Origin: Clostridia bacterium
Lineage (GTDB): Bacteria; Bacillota; Clostridia; Christensenellales; HGM11417
Assembly: GCA_017407365.1 (NCBI GenBank)
Contig: JAFQWR010000126.1
Location: 1-8,681, forward strand
DNA length: 8,681 nucleotides
Direction of reading: 5' to 3'
Part shown: positions 1 through 6,551 of the stretch, one piece after another
Numbering within the stretch: position 1 is the stretch's first letter
Layout of the letters: each line of letters begins with the position of its first letter
Notes under the pieces: model-generated
Told to the model about the DNA's origin: nothing
What the model saw: the letters and a program-made list of their open reading frames with translations, nothing else
The model's database searches: none
Position numbers and translations under genes: made by a program

Positions 1-11
1 AAAACGGAAAA

Positions 12-1058
12 ATGTGGGCATTGGTAAAGGATCTTCCCCAAAAGGGTCTTACCTTTAAGCAGGTAGACATCCCCGAGATGGGCGAGGGCGACGTTATGAT
101 AAAAATCCGCAAAACGGCGATTTGCGGCACAGACGTACATATCTACGATTGGAACGAGTGGGCACAGAGCACCGTTCCGCTTGGCACAACCATCGGTCAC
201 GAATACGTGGGCGAAATTGTGGCTACGGGCAAAAACGTGGTTGCACGCAAGGTGGGCGAAATTGTTTCGGGCGAGGGACATATCGTGTGCGGGCATTGCC
301 GCAACTGCCGCAAGGGCAACGCGCACCTGTGCCGCGAAACGAAGGGCGTTGGCGTAAACCGCAACGGCGCCTTTGCGGAATATCTGGTCATCCCCGAGGC
401 AAACGTGGTTCCCTGCTCTCCCCGCATTGACCCCGATCTGTATGCCATCTTCGATCCCTTTGGCAACGCCACGCACACCGCACTCAGCTTTACCACCATC
501 GGCGAGGACGTACTCGTTACGGGCGCAGGCCCCATCGGCATTCTCGCGGCGGCCATTGCCAAGCATTCGGGCGCAAGAAACGTGGTGATCACCGACCTCA
601 ACGACTATCGTTTAAGGCTTGCAGAAGGCTTTGGCGTGGTGGCGGTAAACACGGGCAGAGAGGACCTTTCCGCCGTGATGAAAGAGCTGGGAATTGTAGA
701 GGGCTTTGACGTAGGCATGGAGATGAGCGGCAACGAGCACGCACTCAATCAGCTGATCGACAGCATGTGCAACGGTGGCAGAATCGCCCTTCTTGGCATT
801 CAGAGCCGTGAGCGCGTACAGCTGCCCTTAAACAAAATCATCTGGAACGGTCTGCGCTTAAAGGGCATCTACGGCAGAGAAATGTATGAAAGCTGGTACA
901 AAATGACCGCGCTTGTAGAAAGCGGCTTCCCCTTAGAGAAAATCATCACCCACCGCTTTTCTGTAAAGGACTGGCAAAAGGGCTTTGAAACAATGCTTTC
1001 GGGGCAGTCGGGCAAGGTGATTCTGGATTGGACTGACCTGCACGGCAAGCAGAATTAA
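12..1058 (+). CDS. tdh: L-threonine 3-dehydrogenase
   Basis: Zinc-dependent, NAD-linked medium-chain dehydrogenase that oxidises L-threonine to 2-amino-3-ketobutyrate in the cytoplasm, the first step of threonine conversion to glycine and acetyl-CoA. The 348 residues match the full family length (E. coli Tdh is 341) and align from the first residues (MWAL against MKAL). Visible motifs: catalytic zinc site Cys38 in AICGTD and His63-Glu64 in GHEYVGE; the four structural-zinc cysteines 93, 96, 99 and 107 in CGHCRNCRKGNAHLC; the FDPFGNATHT segment at 147-156; the Rossmann glycine motif GAGPIG at 171-176, followed by Asp195, which fits NAD preference; and a C-terminal SGQSGKVIL signature. All expected ligands are present, so it should be active. 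Only 11 bases precede the ATG, so promoter and ribosome binding site cannot be judged. The stop codon overlaps the ribosome binding site of kbl, so the two genes are co-transcribed and probably translationally coupled. Confidence 0.97.
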   Translation: MWALVKDLPQKGLTFKQVDIPEMGEGDVMIKIRKTAICGTDVHIYDWNEWAQSTVPLGTTIGHEYVGEIVATGKNVVARKVGEIVSGEGHIVCGHCRNCRKGNAHLCRETKGVGVNRNGAFAEYLVIPEANVVPCSPRIDPDLYAIFDPFGNATHTALSFTTIGEDVLVTGAGPIGILAAAIAKHSGARNVVITDLNDYRLRLAEGFGVVAVNTGREDLSAVMKELGIVEGFDVGMEMSGNEHALNQLIDSMCNGGRIALLGIQSRERVQLPLNKIIWNGLRLKGIYGREMYESWYKMTALVESGFPLEKIITHRFSVKDWQKGFETMLSGQSGKVILDWTDLHGKQN

Positions 1059-1068
1059 GGAGAATCAT

Positions 1069-2262
1069 ATGAATAAACAGCAAGCATTTGCCCATTACTG
1101 CGAGCAGCTGGCGCTGATTCGGGAATCGGGCGTACAAAAGAACGAACGCATCATCACCACGCCGCAAAGTGCGCATATCCACGCAGACGGCAAGCCCCTT
1201 CTGAATATGTGTGCAAACAACTATCTCGGGCTTTCAGACAGCGCAGAGCTTGCAGAGGCGGCAAAGGCGGCGTACGACACCTACGGCTACGGACTCTCTT
1301 CCGTGCGCTTTATCTGCGGCACGCAAACGGTGCATAAGCAGCTGGAGCAGAAGGTTGCCGCTTTCTTGGGCATGGACGACTGCATTTTGTATTCCTCCTG
1401 CTTCGATGCAAACGGCGGTCTGTTTGAAACTCTGCTCACCGCAGAGGACGCCGTAATCAGCGACGAGCTGAATCACGCCTCCATCATTGACGGCGTAAGG
1501 CTTTGCAAGGCGATGCGCTTCCGCTACAAAAACAACGATATGCAGGACCTCGAGGCTCAGCTTATTGCAGCAGACGAAAGGGGCGCGCGCATCAAGCTGA
1601 TTGCCACCGACGGCGTTTTTTCGATGGACGGCATCATTGCAAACCTCAAAGGCGTGTGTGACCTTGCCGACCGCTACGGCGCACTCGTGATGGTGGACGA
1701 TTCGCACGCAACCGGCTTTGTGGGCAAAACGGGCAGAGGCTCGGCCGAGCACAACGGCGTGATGGGCAGAGTGGACATCATCACAGGCACCTTCGGCAAG
1801 GCTCTTGGCGGCGCATCGGGCGGCTTCACAGCGGCAAAGCAGGAAATCGTGGATATGCTCCGTCAGCGCTCCCGTCCCTACCTCTTCTCCAACACCCTTG
1901 CCCCTGCAGTTGCGGCAGGCTCCCTGCGTGTGCTGGAAATGCTGGAAAAGGACACCTCGCGCCGTGACCACCTGGAAGCAATCACCGCAGAATACCGCAG
2001 GATGCTGAAGGCTGAGGGCTTTGACATCATCGACGGCACGCACCCTTGCGTACCCATCATGCTGTATGACGAGCATAAGGCCGCCAAAATGGCGCAAAAG
2101 CTGTATGAGCTGGGTGTTTACGCAGTCAGCTTCACCTACCCCGTAGTACCCAAGGGAAGAGCTCGTATCCGCACGCAGGTTTCCGCCGCGCACACGCTCG
2201 ACGATCTGAAATTCGCCGTCCGTTGCTTTATCGAAGCAAGAGCGGCAATCGAAAAGGAATAA
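1069..2262 (+). CDS. kbl: 2-amino-3-ketobutyrate coenzyme A ligase (glycine C-acetyltransferase)
   Basis: PLP-dependent alpha-oxoamine synthase that takes the unstable product of Tdh and, with CoA, gives glycine and acetyl-CoA. At 397 residues it is full length (E. coli Kbl is 398). The PLP-binding lysine is Lys244 in TFGKALGGASGG, the same number as in E. coli. Asp210-Asp211-Ser-His213 (VDDSHATGF) supplies the residues that contact the PLP pyridine ring, and His136 in ELNHASIIDG is the ring-stacking histidine of the family. Other landmarks are NNYLGL at 50-55 and the SSVRFICGTQ segment near residue 77. An AAGGAGA ribosome binding site at 1057-1063 overlaps the tdh stop codon and sits 5 bases before the ATG, which fixes the start. 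The adjacent tdh strongly favours Kbl over other oxoamine synthases such as BioF or HemA. The operon ends at the terminator just downstream. Confidence 0.97.
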   Translation: MNKQQAFAHYCEQLALIRESGVQKNERIITTPQSAHIHADGKPLLNMCANNYLGLSDSAELAEAAKAAYDTYGYGLSSVRFICGTQTVHKQLEQKVAAFLGMDDCILYSSCFDANGGLFETLLTAEDAVISDELNHASIIDGVRLCKAMRFRYKNNDMQDLEAQLIAADERGARIKLIATDGVFSMDGIIANLKGVCDLADRYGALVMVDDSHATGFVGKTGRGSAEHNGVMGRVDIITGTFGKALGGASGGFTAAKQEIVDMLRQRSRPYLFSNTLAPAVAAGSLRVLEMLEKDTSRRDHLEAITAEYRRMLKAEGFDIIDGTHPCVPIMLYDEHKAAKMAQKLYELGVYAVSFTYPVVPKGRARIRTQVSAAHTLDDLKFAVRCFIEARAAIEKE

Positions 2263-2269
2263 AACCCAA

Positions 2270-2303
2270 AAAGGCAGAGCAAAACGCTTCTGCCTTTCTT
2301 TTT
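2270..2303 (+). terminator. Intrinsic terminator of the tdh-kbl operon
   Basis: Eight bases after the kbl stop, AAAGGCAGAGC pairs with GCTTCTGCCTTT (one bulged T) around a small A-rich loop. A CTTTTT tail follows. This is a typical rho-independent terminator and ends the threonine operon on the + strand. Confidence 0.85.
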
Positions 2304-2437
2304 GCCGTTTACCGATTTTCTCTATAAGCAAAGGGATTTTGTAATTACTGCCGTTTGCCGATTTTCTCTATAAGCAAAAGGCTTTGGTGCTTCTACCGTT
2401 TATCGGTTTTACGATTAGCAAGGGGATTCTGTGATCC
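2303..2437. repeat. Degenerate tandem repeat, three copies of 45-46 bp
   Basis: Three head-to-tail copies lie at 2303-2348, 2349-2393 and 2394-2437. Each opens with T(G/A)CCGTTT, continues with a T-rich core (ATTTTCTCTATAAGCAAA in copies 1 and 2) and ends in a variable 15-base segment. The first 30 bases of copies 1 and 2 differ at one position. Copy 3 is more diverged (GGTTTTACGATTAGCAA in the core), so the array has been decaying. It lies between the terminators of two converging operons and holds no credible gene on either strand. There is no CRISPR-like spacer pattern because the units abut directly. Function unknown; it may be a dispersed intergenic repeat family. Confidence 0.7.
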
Positions 2438-2470
2438 TTTTTTCCTCTGCCCCATTTTTCATCCGACAAA

Positions 2471-2520
2471 CGAAAAAGGCTACCGCCCACGAGAATACTC
2501 GCAAGCGGTAGCTCTTTTGT
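2471..2520 (-). terminator. Intrinsic terminator of the pilin-like/lipoprotein operon (probably bidirectional)
   Basis: GCTACCGC at 2479-2486 pairs perfectly with GCGGTAGC at 2505-2512. Inside lies a second stem, CGAG (2490-2493) with CTCG (2498-2501), closed by an AATA tetraloop. Read on the - strand the hairpin is followed by CTTTTTCGTTTG, a good U-tract, 34 bases past the stop codon of the lipoprotein gene. Read on the + strand it is followed by TCTTTTGTGTTTT, so it may also stop read-through from kbl. Confidence 0.82.
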
Positions 2521-2553
2521 GTTTTAGTTAATGATCAATCACTTATGGAAAGA

Positions 2554-4155
2554 TTATTCTGCCTTCGTTACGCTGGTATATCTTAAAGTAATTTGGTAAC
2601 GAACAACGGGCGAGCCGAGCATCGTGGAAGCATTGAAGGAAAGACGAGCGTTTTCTTCACATGCAGTAACGACAACAAACAGTCTAGCATCCTGATCGGA
2701 TGTATCACCTGAATTCATATTCAATTCCGCAGCAGACATTTCCATAGCAGTTGCATTGGGATCATTGGTAATTTTTGCATCTGCCTTATTGTAGGTTAAG
2801 GTAGAAGGAACAAGAACAGCCATAGCCTCTGCCCAGGTTTCAACCTTAATACTCTTTACCAGAATACGAGAACCGCCGGTACCGATTACCGATTTGTCAT
2901 AGGTAAACATTGTAACCGTGTAGAAATCAGCCTCGGGAGCATCTGTAGAGATATTTAATCCGTCGAATGCTTCACTGATTGTTTTTCCAGCGTACGTTTT
3001 AGATAAAGGTTCTTTTTTCTCGCTTGTTATAGTAGCAACGGCAGCACCGGCTAAAGCTTCTTTGTTATCAGCTTTCCAAGTGGAATTGTTACCAAAGAAC
3101 TTATTTGCAAAGCCGGGAGCGTAAATCGTGCCGTGCATGGAATTGTTATCCTGAACAACGGTAGTCGTAGAACCGGCATAAATGGTACCTACTAAGCCAC
3201 CCGCGCCGACATCAACCGAGAATACAGTTGCCGCTACGTCACAGTTGCGAATCTTGAAAACGGAAGACTCAAGATTACCCGTCATTCTGGCATAACCGAT
3301 CAGACCGCCGACGTTTTTCATACCGAATACAAAGCTGTTGGCATCGGTATCCACGTTGTCGATCTCCACGTAGTAGGGAGCGCTCGTATCAGCCATACCG
3401 TAAGCGAGTAAAGCAGCGCCCGAAGCCTGCTCATTTGCTACGATGCAGTTGTTAAGGGTGATGTTTTTGAAGGTGATGGGCTCATTAACCGTACCGTTTG
3501 CGATGGTGTAGAATAAGCCGAAGCCCTTATCGCCGATGGGAGCCTGGGTATTGATGAAGTTGGAGATTGCATAGCTACCCTGACCGTCGGGCTTGGAGCC
3601 ATCGAGCGAGCCGTTGAATACGAACTCGGAAACAGCAGCCTTGTAAGCAGCCATATCTACGCCTGCAAAGTCGATGTCGCTAACCAGCTTGTAGTAGGTG
3701 TAGCCGTTGTTGTAGGTCTTCTTTTCGGTGATAACCTGAACAAATTCTTCTGCGGAGGTAATCAGGAAGGGGGTTTCCTTGGAGCCATTACCCTGAATTT
3801 CACCGGAAATAACGGTGTAGGGATAGGTCAGCGTTAAGGAGCCGTAGGTGACGGTTAAGGTCTTGTCGCCCGTGGTGGAAAGATTCCAACCGGTAACAGT
3901 CATCAGATTGGGCAGCTTTTTTAATGCCTCATCGATATTTCCCCAAGTGGTTTCCACCTCAATCAGCTCGGTGGTTTCGCCCTTCTCAACGCCGATTGCA
4001 AAGTTGAGCTCTGCCGCTTCGTCGTTCAACACGTAAACGTTTGCAGGGGTGGTGATAAAGGAGATTGCAGTTGCTTGCTCTAAGGATAAGCAACCGGTCA
4101 TAGCAACAACGCCAATCAGCATCAGTGCCATAAGTAACATTGTTCTTTTTTTCAT
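2554..4155 (-). CDS. Putative surface lipoprotein with Ig-like domain and GLUG/beta-helix-like region
   Basis: A 533-residue protein, not assigned to a named gene. The N-terminus is a lipoprotein signal: basic MKKR, a hydrophobic stretch at about 6-19, then the lipobox AMTG|C with Cys22 as the predicted lipidated residue (Met at -3 is less usual). Residues about 31-116 resemble a bacterial Ig-like (Big_3-type) domain, ending in DKTLTVTYGSLTLTYPYTV. Residues 121-166 have the GNGSKETPFLITSAEEF ... YYKLVSDIDF pattern that commonly opens GLUG-type or right-handed beta-helix surface regions, and GGLIG (283-287) and GGLVG (319-323) are GLUG-like motifs. The C-terminal 170 residues are unrecognised. 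It is probably anchored outside the cell membrane. AGGAGG at 4164-4169 lies 8 bases before the ATG and confirms the start. It is the second gene of a - strand operon, 50 bp behind the pilin-like gene, and the gap holds only a weak imperfect hairpin without a U-tract. Base composition falls in the 3' third. Substrate or ligand unknown. Confidence 0.88.
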   Translation of the reverse strand: MKKRTMLLMALMLIGVVAMTGCLSLEQATAISFITTPANVYVLNDEAAELNFAIGVEKGETTELIEVETTWGNIDEALKKLPNLMTVTGWNLSTTGDKTLTVTYGSLTLTYPYTVISGEIQGNGSKETPFLITSAEEFVQVITEKKTYNNGYTYYKLVSDIDFAGVDMAAYKAAVSEFVFNGSLDGSKPDGQGSYAISNFINTQAPIGDKGFGLFYTIANGTVNEPITFKNITLNNCIVANEQASGAALLAYGMADTSAPYYVEIDNVDTDANSFVFGMKNVGGLIGYARMTGNLESSVFKIRNCDVAATVFSVDVGAGGLVGTIYAGSTTTVVQDNNSMHGTIYAPGFANKFFGNNSTWKADNKEALAGAAVATITSEKKEPLSKTYAGKTISEAFDGLNISTDAPEADFYTVTMFTYDKSVIGTGGSRILVKSIKVETWAEAMAVLVPSTLTYNKADAKITNDPNATAMEMSAAELNMNSGDTSDQDARLFVVVTACEENARLSFNASTMLGSPVVRYQITLRYTSVTKAE

Positions 4156-4163
4156 ATAGGTTT

Positions 4164-4169
4164 CCTCCT
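4164..4169 (-). promoter_or_regulatory. Ribosome binding site of the lipoprotein gene
   Basis: On the - strand this is a perfect AGGAGG, 8 bases before the ATG at 4155. It gives the second gene of the operon its own strong initiation site, so the lipoprotein need not depend on translational coupling across the 50-bp gap. Confidence 0.85.
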
Positions 4170-4205
4170 ATTTATTTGCTTACGCTTTTTTGCGTTATGC
4201 ACGTA

Positions 4206-5942
4206 TTATAAAATTTGCTCGAAGATTACGTTACTGCCGATCTTCGCTTGAATTTTGGTGATATTTCCCTTGGTGCTTGCATTGAAGTCCGAAGAAGAAA
4301 TCACATAGTAGCCTGCCATTGCGCCGGTGGTGTTGAGCTTTTCCGCATCAAACTTGTAAGGTGTCGCAACACCGTCAACAGTTACTTCATACGTAATACC
4401 GTCCATACCGGCAAGGCTCATGCCCTGCAAGGGGTCACGGAAATACATCTGATAATTGCCGTCTGTTGCGCTCTGCATCTGGAACACATTGACGTCGATC
4501 TGCGTGAAGTAGCCGAAGGATTTGATGCGATAGATCTTTTCGCCATCCTTGGTGGCAACTGCGCCCGAGAACACGGTAAGATTGCCGTATTTACGTGACA
4601 TCAGACGCATTTCTCCAAGATCCGCTCCGTCCAGCTTCACCGTGCCGTTGCTGTTGTTGATCTCGATATCCTGACCGTTTAACTTAGAATCGCTTACAGC
4701 GACCTTTGCCGTGGGGATCAGGTAGGTTGCAACCTTTTCGTCAAGCGTATAGCCGCCCACTTTTTCTACCCCGGTATAACGGAAGGTTAAGCCGCTGAGA
4801 TCGGCAATGCTGGAGTAGGTGGGAACCTTGCCCGCCATCGTGGTAATACCGTTTTCCTTCGTGCCGGTGAGGGTGGGAACTCCTCTGTCGTAGATAAACA
4901 TATAATCCTTATCTACTACCGACCACTTGTTTTCAGCCTGCTGATATACGATAGTCGCCGAAACCGTTTCTGCCTCTGCGCCTGCCACCGAGCCTACGTG
5001 CGCCGCAGGATTGATGTTGTTGGAATTCAGCAAGGAGGTGTTTTCGATAGTAACCACGGTTTCCTCGGAGATACCGGTGAACGCACCGTTGCCGATTTTG
5101 GTAACCGAGGAGGGAATGATCAGGGTATTGTTGGAAATTTCTACGTTTGCATCCCACAGCTGAGAGGGCTGAGCAATCTCGGTGATACCGGGCTCAAACA
5201 CGTATCCGATGACCTCGTAGTTGACTCTTACGCCGCCTGCAATATACATATCATCGTTATCTACGTAAATTGCCGTTGCGGGGTGATATGCCTTTAACCA
5301 ATTGTGGGCACGCGTCAAATCTGCCGAGGTGTTGGGCATAGAAAGCGTTGCGTTGGCAACTGCTTCCTCAAAAAGCGCCGTCATTTTATTGGTAACCGCA
5401 GTATAGTCTGTGCCTACTGCCGTTTTTGCATCATCAATCAGATTATAGATGGTGTTAAGCATCTTGGTGATGCCGTTAGACATATTCTGATCGACGTACA
5501 GCAGATTGGGGTTATACGAGGAGACCGCCTCGAGAGAATCCTGCTTGAAGGTCTTTTCCTCTCCGTCTGCGTAGGCTACCATGCCCGAGGAAGCCGAAAG
5601 CTTTTCCGAAAATACGGCGTCGTTGCTTGCAAGAACGATTTTGTTCGTTGCGCGGTCGTACCAGTACGCATAGCCCTTTGACTTGGGAACAAGCCCGAAG
5701 CCCTCTTCCTTAAGCAAAGCGACAACGTCCGTAGCCATAGAGAAATAGGCCTTGTCCTGCATAACTGCCTCAAGCGACAGCACGGTGTTCATATTTTTTA
5801 CATCCGCCTGATCGCTTGCAAGGTTTGCTTTGTCAATAACACCCGCAAAGGTGGGAATCAGAACAGCAGCAAGCACGCCGATGATGGCGATTACAATGAT
5901 CAGCTCAACCAGTGTAAAGCCTTTCTTTTTTGCTCGTTTCAT
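4206..5942 (-). CDS. Type IV pilin-like protein with large ectodomain and BspA-like leucine-rich segment
   Basis: A 578-residue protein with a textbook class III signal: basic leader MKRAKKKG, prepilin peptidase site Gly8|Phe9, and then FTLVELIIVIAIIGVLAAV with Glu at mature position 5 (Glu13). After the helix, residues about 40-105 (DKANLASDQADVKNM ... GYAYWYDRATNKIVL) look like the short pseudopilin fold of GspG/PulG-type proteins. Residues about 152-200 are predicted helical. Residues about 243-300 include LIIPSSVTKIGNGAFTG, the signature of BspA-like (LRR_5) leucine-rich repeats, here about one clear copy. Residues 330-578 are beta-rich and unrecognised. Ordinary pilins are about 100-200 residues, so this is a long, domain-bearing minor-pilin-like protein, perhaps an adhesin displayed on or anchored like a pilus. 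GGAGGT lies 5 bases before the ATG and fixes the start. It is first in its operon, followed by the lipoprotein. No assembly genes are nearby. Function beyond surface display is not supported. Confidence 0.9.
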   Translation of the reverse strand: MKRAKKKGFTLVELIIVIAIIGVLAAVLIPTFAGVIDKANLASDQADVKNMNTVLSLEAVMQDKAYFSMATDVVALLKEEGFGLVPKSKGYAYWYDRATNKIVLASNDAVFSEKLSASSGMVAYADGEEKTFKQDSLEAVSSYNPNLLYVDQNMSNGITKMLNTIYNLIDDAKTAVGTDYTAVTNKMTALFEEAVANATLSMPNTSADLTRAHNWLKAYHPATAIYVDNDDMYIAGGVRVNYEVIGYVFEPGITEIAQPSQLWDANVEISNNTLIIPSSVTKIGNGAFTGISEETVVTIENTSLLNSNNINPAAHVGSVAGAEAETVSATIVYQQAENKWSVVDKDYMFIYDRGVPTLTGTKENGITTMAGKVPTYSSIADLSGLTFRYTGVEKVGGYTLDEKVATYLIPTAKVAVSDSKLNGQDIEINNSNGTVKLDGADLGEMRLMSRKYGNLTVFSGAVATKDGEKIYRIKSFGYFTQIDVNVFQMQSATDGNYQMYFRDPLQGMSLAGMDGITYEVTVDGVATPYKFDAEKLNTTGAMAGYYVISSSDFNASTKGNITKIQAKIGSNVIFEQIL

Positions 5943-5947
5943 TTTTT

Positions 5948-5953
5948 ACCTCC
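5948..5953 (-). promoter_or_regulatory. Ribosome binding site of the pilin-like gene
   Basis: GGAGGT read on the - strand, 5 bases upstream of the ATG at 5942. It decides the start that yields the correct basic leader of the pilin-type signal. Confidence 0.85.
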
Positions 5954-6000
5954 GTTTTTCTATAAACAGACGCCATATTTTCATAAGGATTTTTCATCTT

Positions 6001-6224
6001 AACTTATATAAGGCGAAAGTTTTTTGTATTGAAAAAAATATGTTAAAATATTTTTTGCTTTTTGCCAATAAAACCACTTTTTTGTGTGTATATATTATGA
6101 GAAGATTTTTTTCCCTGTTTTTGGACTTATGAAACATATTTTTGCTACGATTCCCGCAGAAAAAAACAGCGCTACGAAATCTCTTATAAAAACCAATACA
6201 AAAAACTTTCGCCTTATATAAGTT
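6001..6224. repeat. Perfect 31-bp inverted repeat pair (MITE-like element or paired promoter/operator)
   Basis: The left arm at 6001-6031 and the right arm at 6194-6224 are exact reverse complements over 31 bases, separated by 162 bp of AT-rich DNA. The outer end of each arm carries the 10-bp palindrome CTTATATAAG (6003-6012 and 6213-6222), and the inner part includes GCGAAAG and TTGTATTG. A shorter second inverted match, AAAAATATGTT at 6034-6044 with its complement at 6133-6143, lies inside. There is no transposase. One reading is a non-autonomous MITE whose 19-bp inverted ends (starting GCGAAAG) are flanked by a CTTATATAAG target duplication. The other is a regulatory pair with identical promoters facing outward. 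The sequence alone does not decide between them. Confidence 0.75.
6005..6033 (-). promoter_or_regulatory. Candidate promoter of the pilin-like/lipoprotein operon
   Basis: On the - strand, TTCAAT (6033-6028) is followed by a 17-base spacer and TATATA (6010-6005). This predicts a start near 5998 and a leader of about 55 bases to the ATG at 5942. The -10 box lies inside the palindrome CTTATATAAG of the left inverted-repeat arm, so a protein binding that palindrome would block it. The -35 match is only partial (TTCAAT against TTGACA). Confidence 0.45.
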
Positions 6225-6235
6225 TTTGCGAAAAC

Positions 6236-6278
6236 AAAAACAGCAACCGGGACCATAACTCTTCGTTGCTGTTTTTTA
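6236..6278. terminator. Bidirectional intrinsic terminator
   Basis: AAAAACAGCAAC (6236-6247) pairs perfectly with GTTGCTGTTTTT (6265-6276) around a 17-base loop. T-rich tails exist in both directions (GTTTTTTAT on +, TGTTTTTGTTTTCG on -). On the + strand it lies only about 15 bases after the right inverted-repeat arm. On the - strand it would stop any transcript antisense to the MATE leader before it reaches the pilin-like operon. It has no obvious parent gene. Confidence 0.75.
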
Positions 6279-6487
6279 TAAATTATTACATTGTTGTGTT
6301 TTATTTAATATTTTTAACACTATTATTTTGCAAGCATCTGCTATCTGCATCTTTACGGAAGCAAAGTTTACTCGCAAAAAAATCTTTTCTCTTCTTTTTC
6401 CTTATCACCCTGCAGCGACATATTTCCACTCTTTTTCCATACCTCCTTCAAGGTAATAAAAATAGTTGTAAACACTCCTTCTTTTTG

Positions 6488-6516
6488 TTGACAAGGGCAA
6501 AAATTAAGAGTAAAAT
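6488..6516 (+). promoter_or_regulatory. Promoter of the MATE transporter gene
   Basis: A perfect -35 TTGACA (6488-6493), a 17-base spacer and -10 TAAAAT (6511-6516, one mismatch from TATAAT). This is a near-consensus housekeeping sigma promoter. The predicted start is near 6523, giving a leader of roughly 29 bases to the ATG at 6552. No operator-like palindrome is visible across it, so expression may be constitutive. Confidence 0.85.
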
Positions 6517-6539
6517 ATGCACATCATCTTTTGATATCT

Positions 6540-6544
6540 GAGGA
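6540..6544 (+). promoter_or_regulatory. Ribosome binding site that decides the MATE start
   Basis: GAGGA followed by 7 bases and ATG at 6552. An in-frame TTG at 6531 has no ribosome binding site and lies only about 8 bases after the predicted transcript start, so the ATG is preferred. Confidence 0.8.
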
Positions 6545-6551
6545 ATCTTTT

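Larger units (their letters stand above)
5943..6551. other. AT-rich intergenic region between divergent operons
   Basis: About 600 bp without a convincing gene, visibly AT-richer than the flanking genes. From left to right it holds the ribosome binding site and about 55-base leader of the pilin-like operon, the 31-bp inverted repeat pair at 6001-6224 with a promoter candidate in the left arm, a bidirectional terminator at 6236-6278, about 200 bp with no recognised element on the + strand, and a strong promoter and leader for the MATE gene at 6488-6551. On the - strand at 6301-6429 there is a 42-codon GTG-initiated frame with an AGGAGGT 11 bases upstream; it is too weak to call a gene and is discussed as a finding. 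Confidence 0.8.

Noticed and set aside
1234..2331. Long open frame antisense to kbl (365 codons)
   Set aside because: It mirrors the well-supported kbl frame and has a shadow-like composition (many Cys, His and Val residues). It has no ribosome binding site and no recognisable domain; kbl matches its family from end to end.
2303..2437. CRISPR array
   Set aside because: The 45-46 bp units are directly adjacent with no unique spacers of constant length, and no cas gene is present.
4156..4205. Terminator between the pilin-like gene and the lipoprotein gene
   Set aside because: There is only a short imperfect stem (ACGC/GCGT with a mismatch beyond) and no following U-tract on the - strand. The two genes are best read as one transcript.
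6266..6541. 91-codon + strand frame upstream of the MATE gene
   Set aside because: It starts with TTG inside a terminator hairpin, is low-complexity Phe/Leu/Lys-rich from AT-rich DNA, has no ribosome binding site and crosses the MATE promoter.
6531..6551. Upstream TTG start for the MATE gene, adding seven residues
   Set aside because: There is no ribosome binding site, and it lies only about 8 bases after the predicted transcript start. The ATG at 6552 has GAGGA at the right spacing, and the added residues are translated from the ribosome binding site itself.
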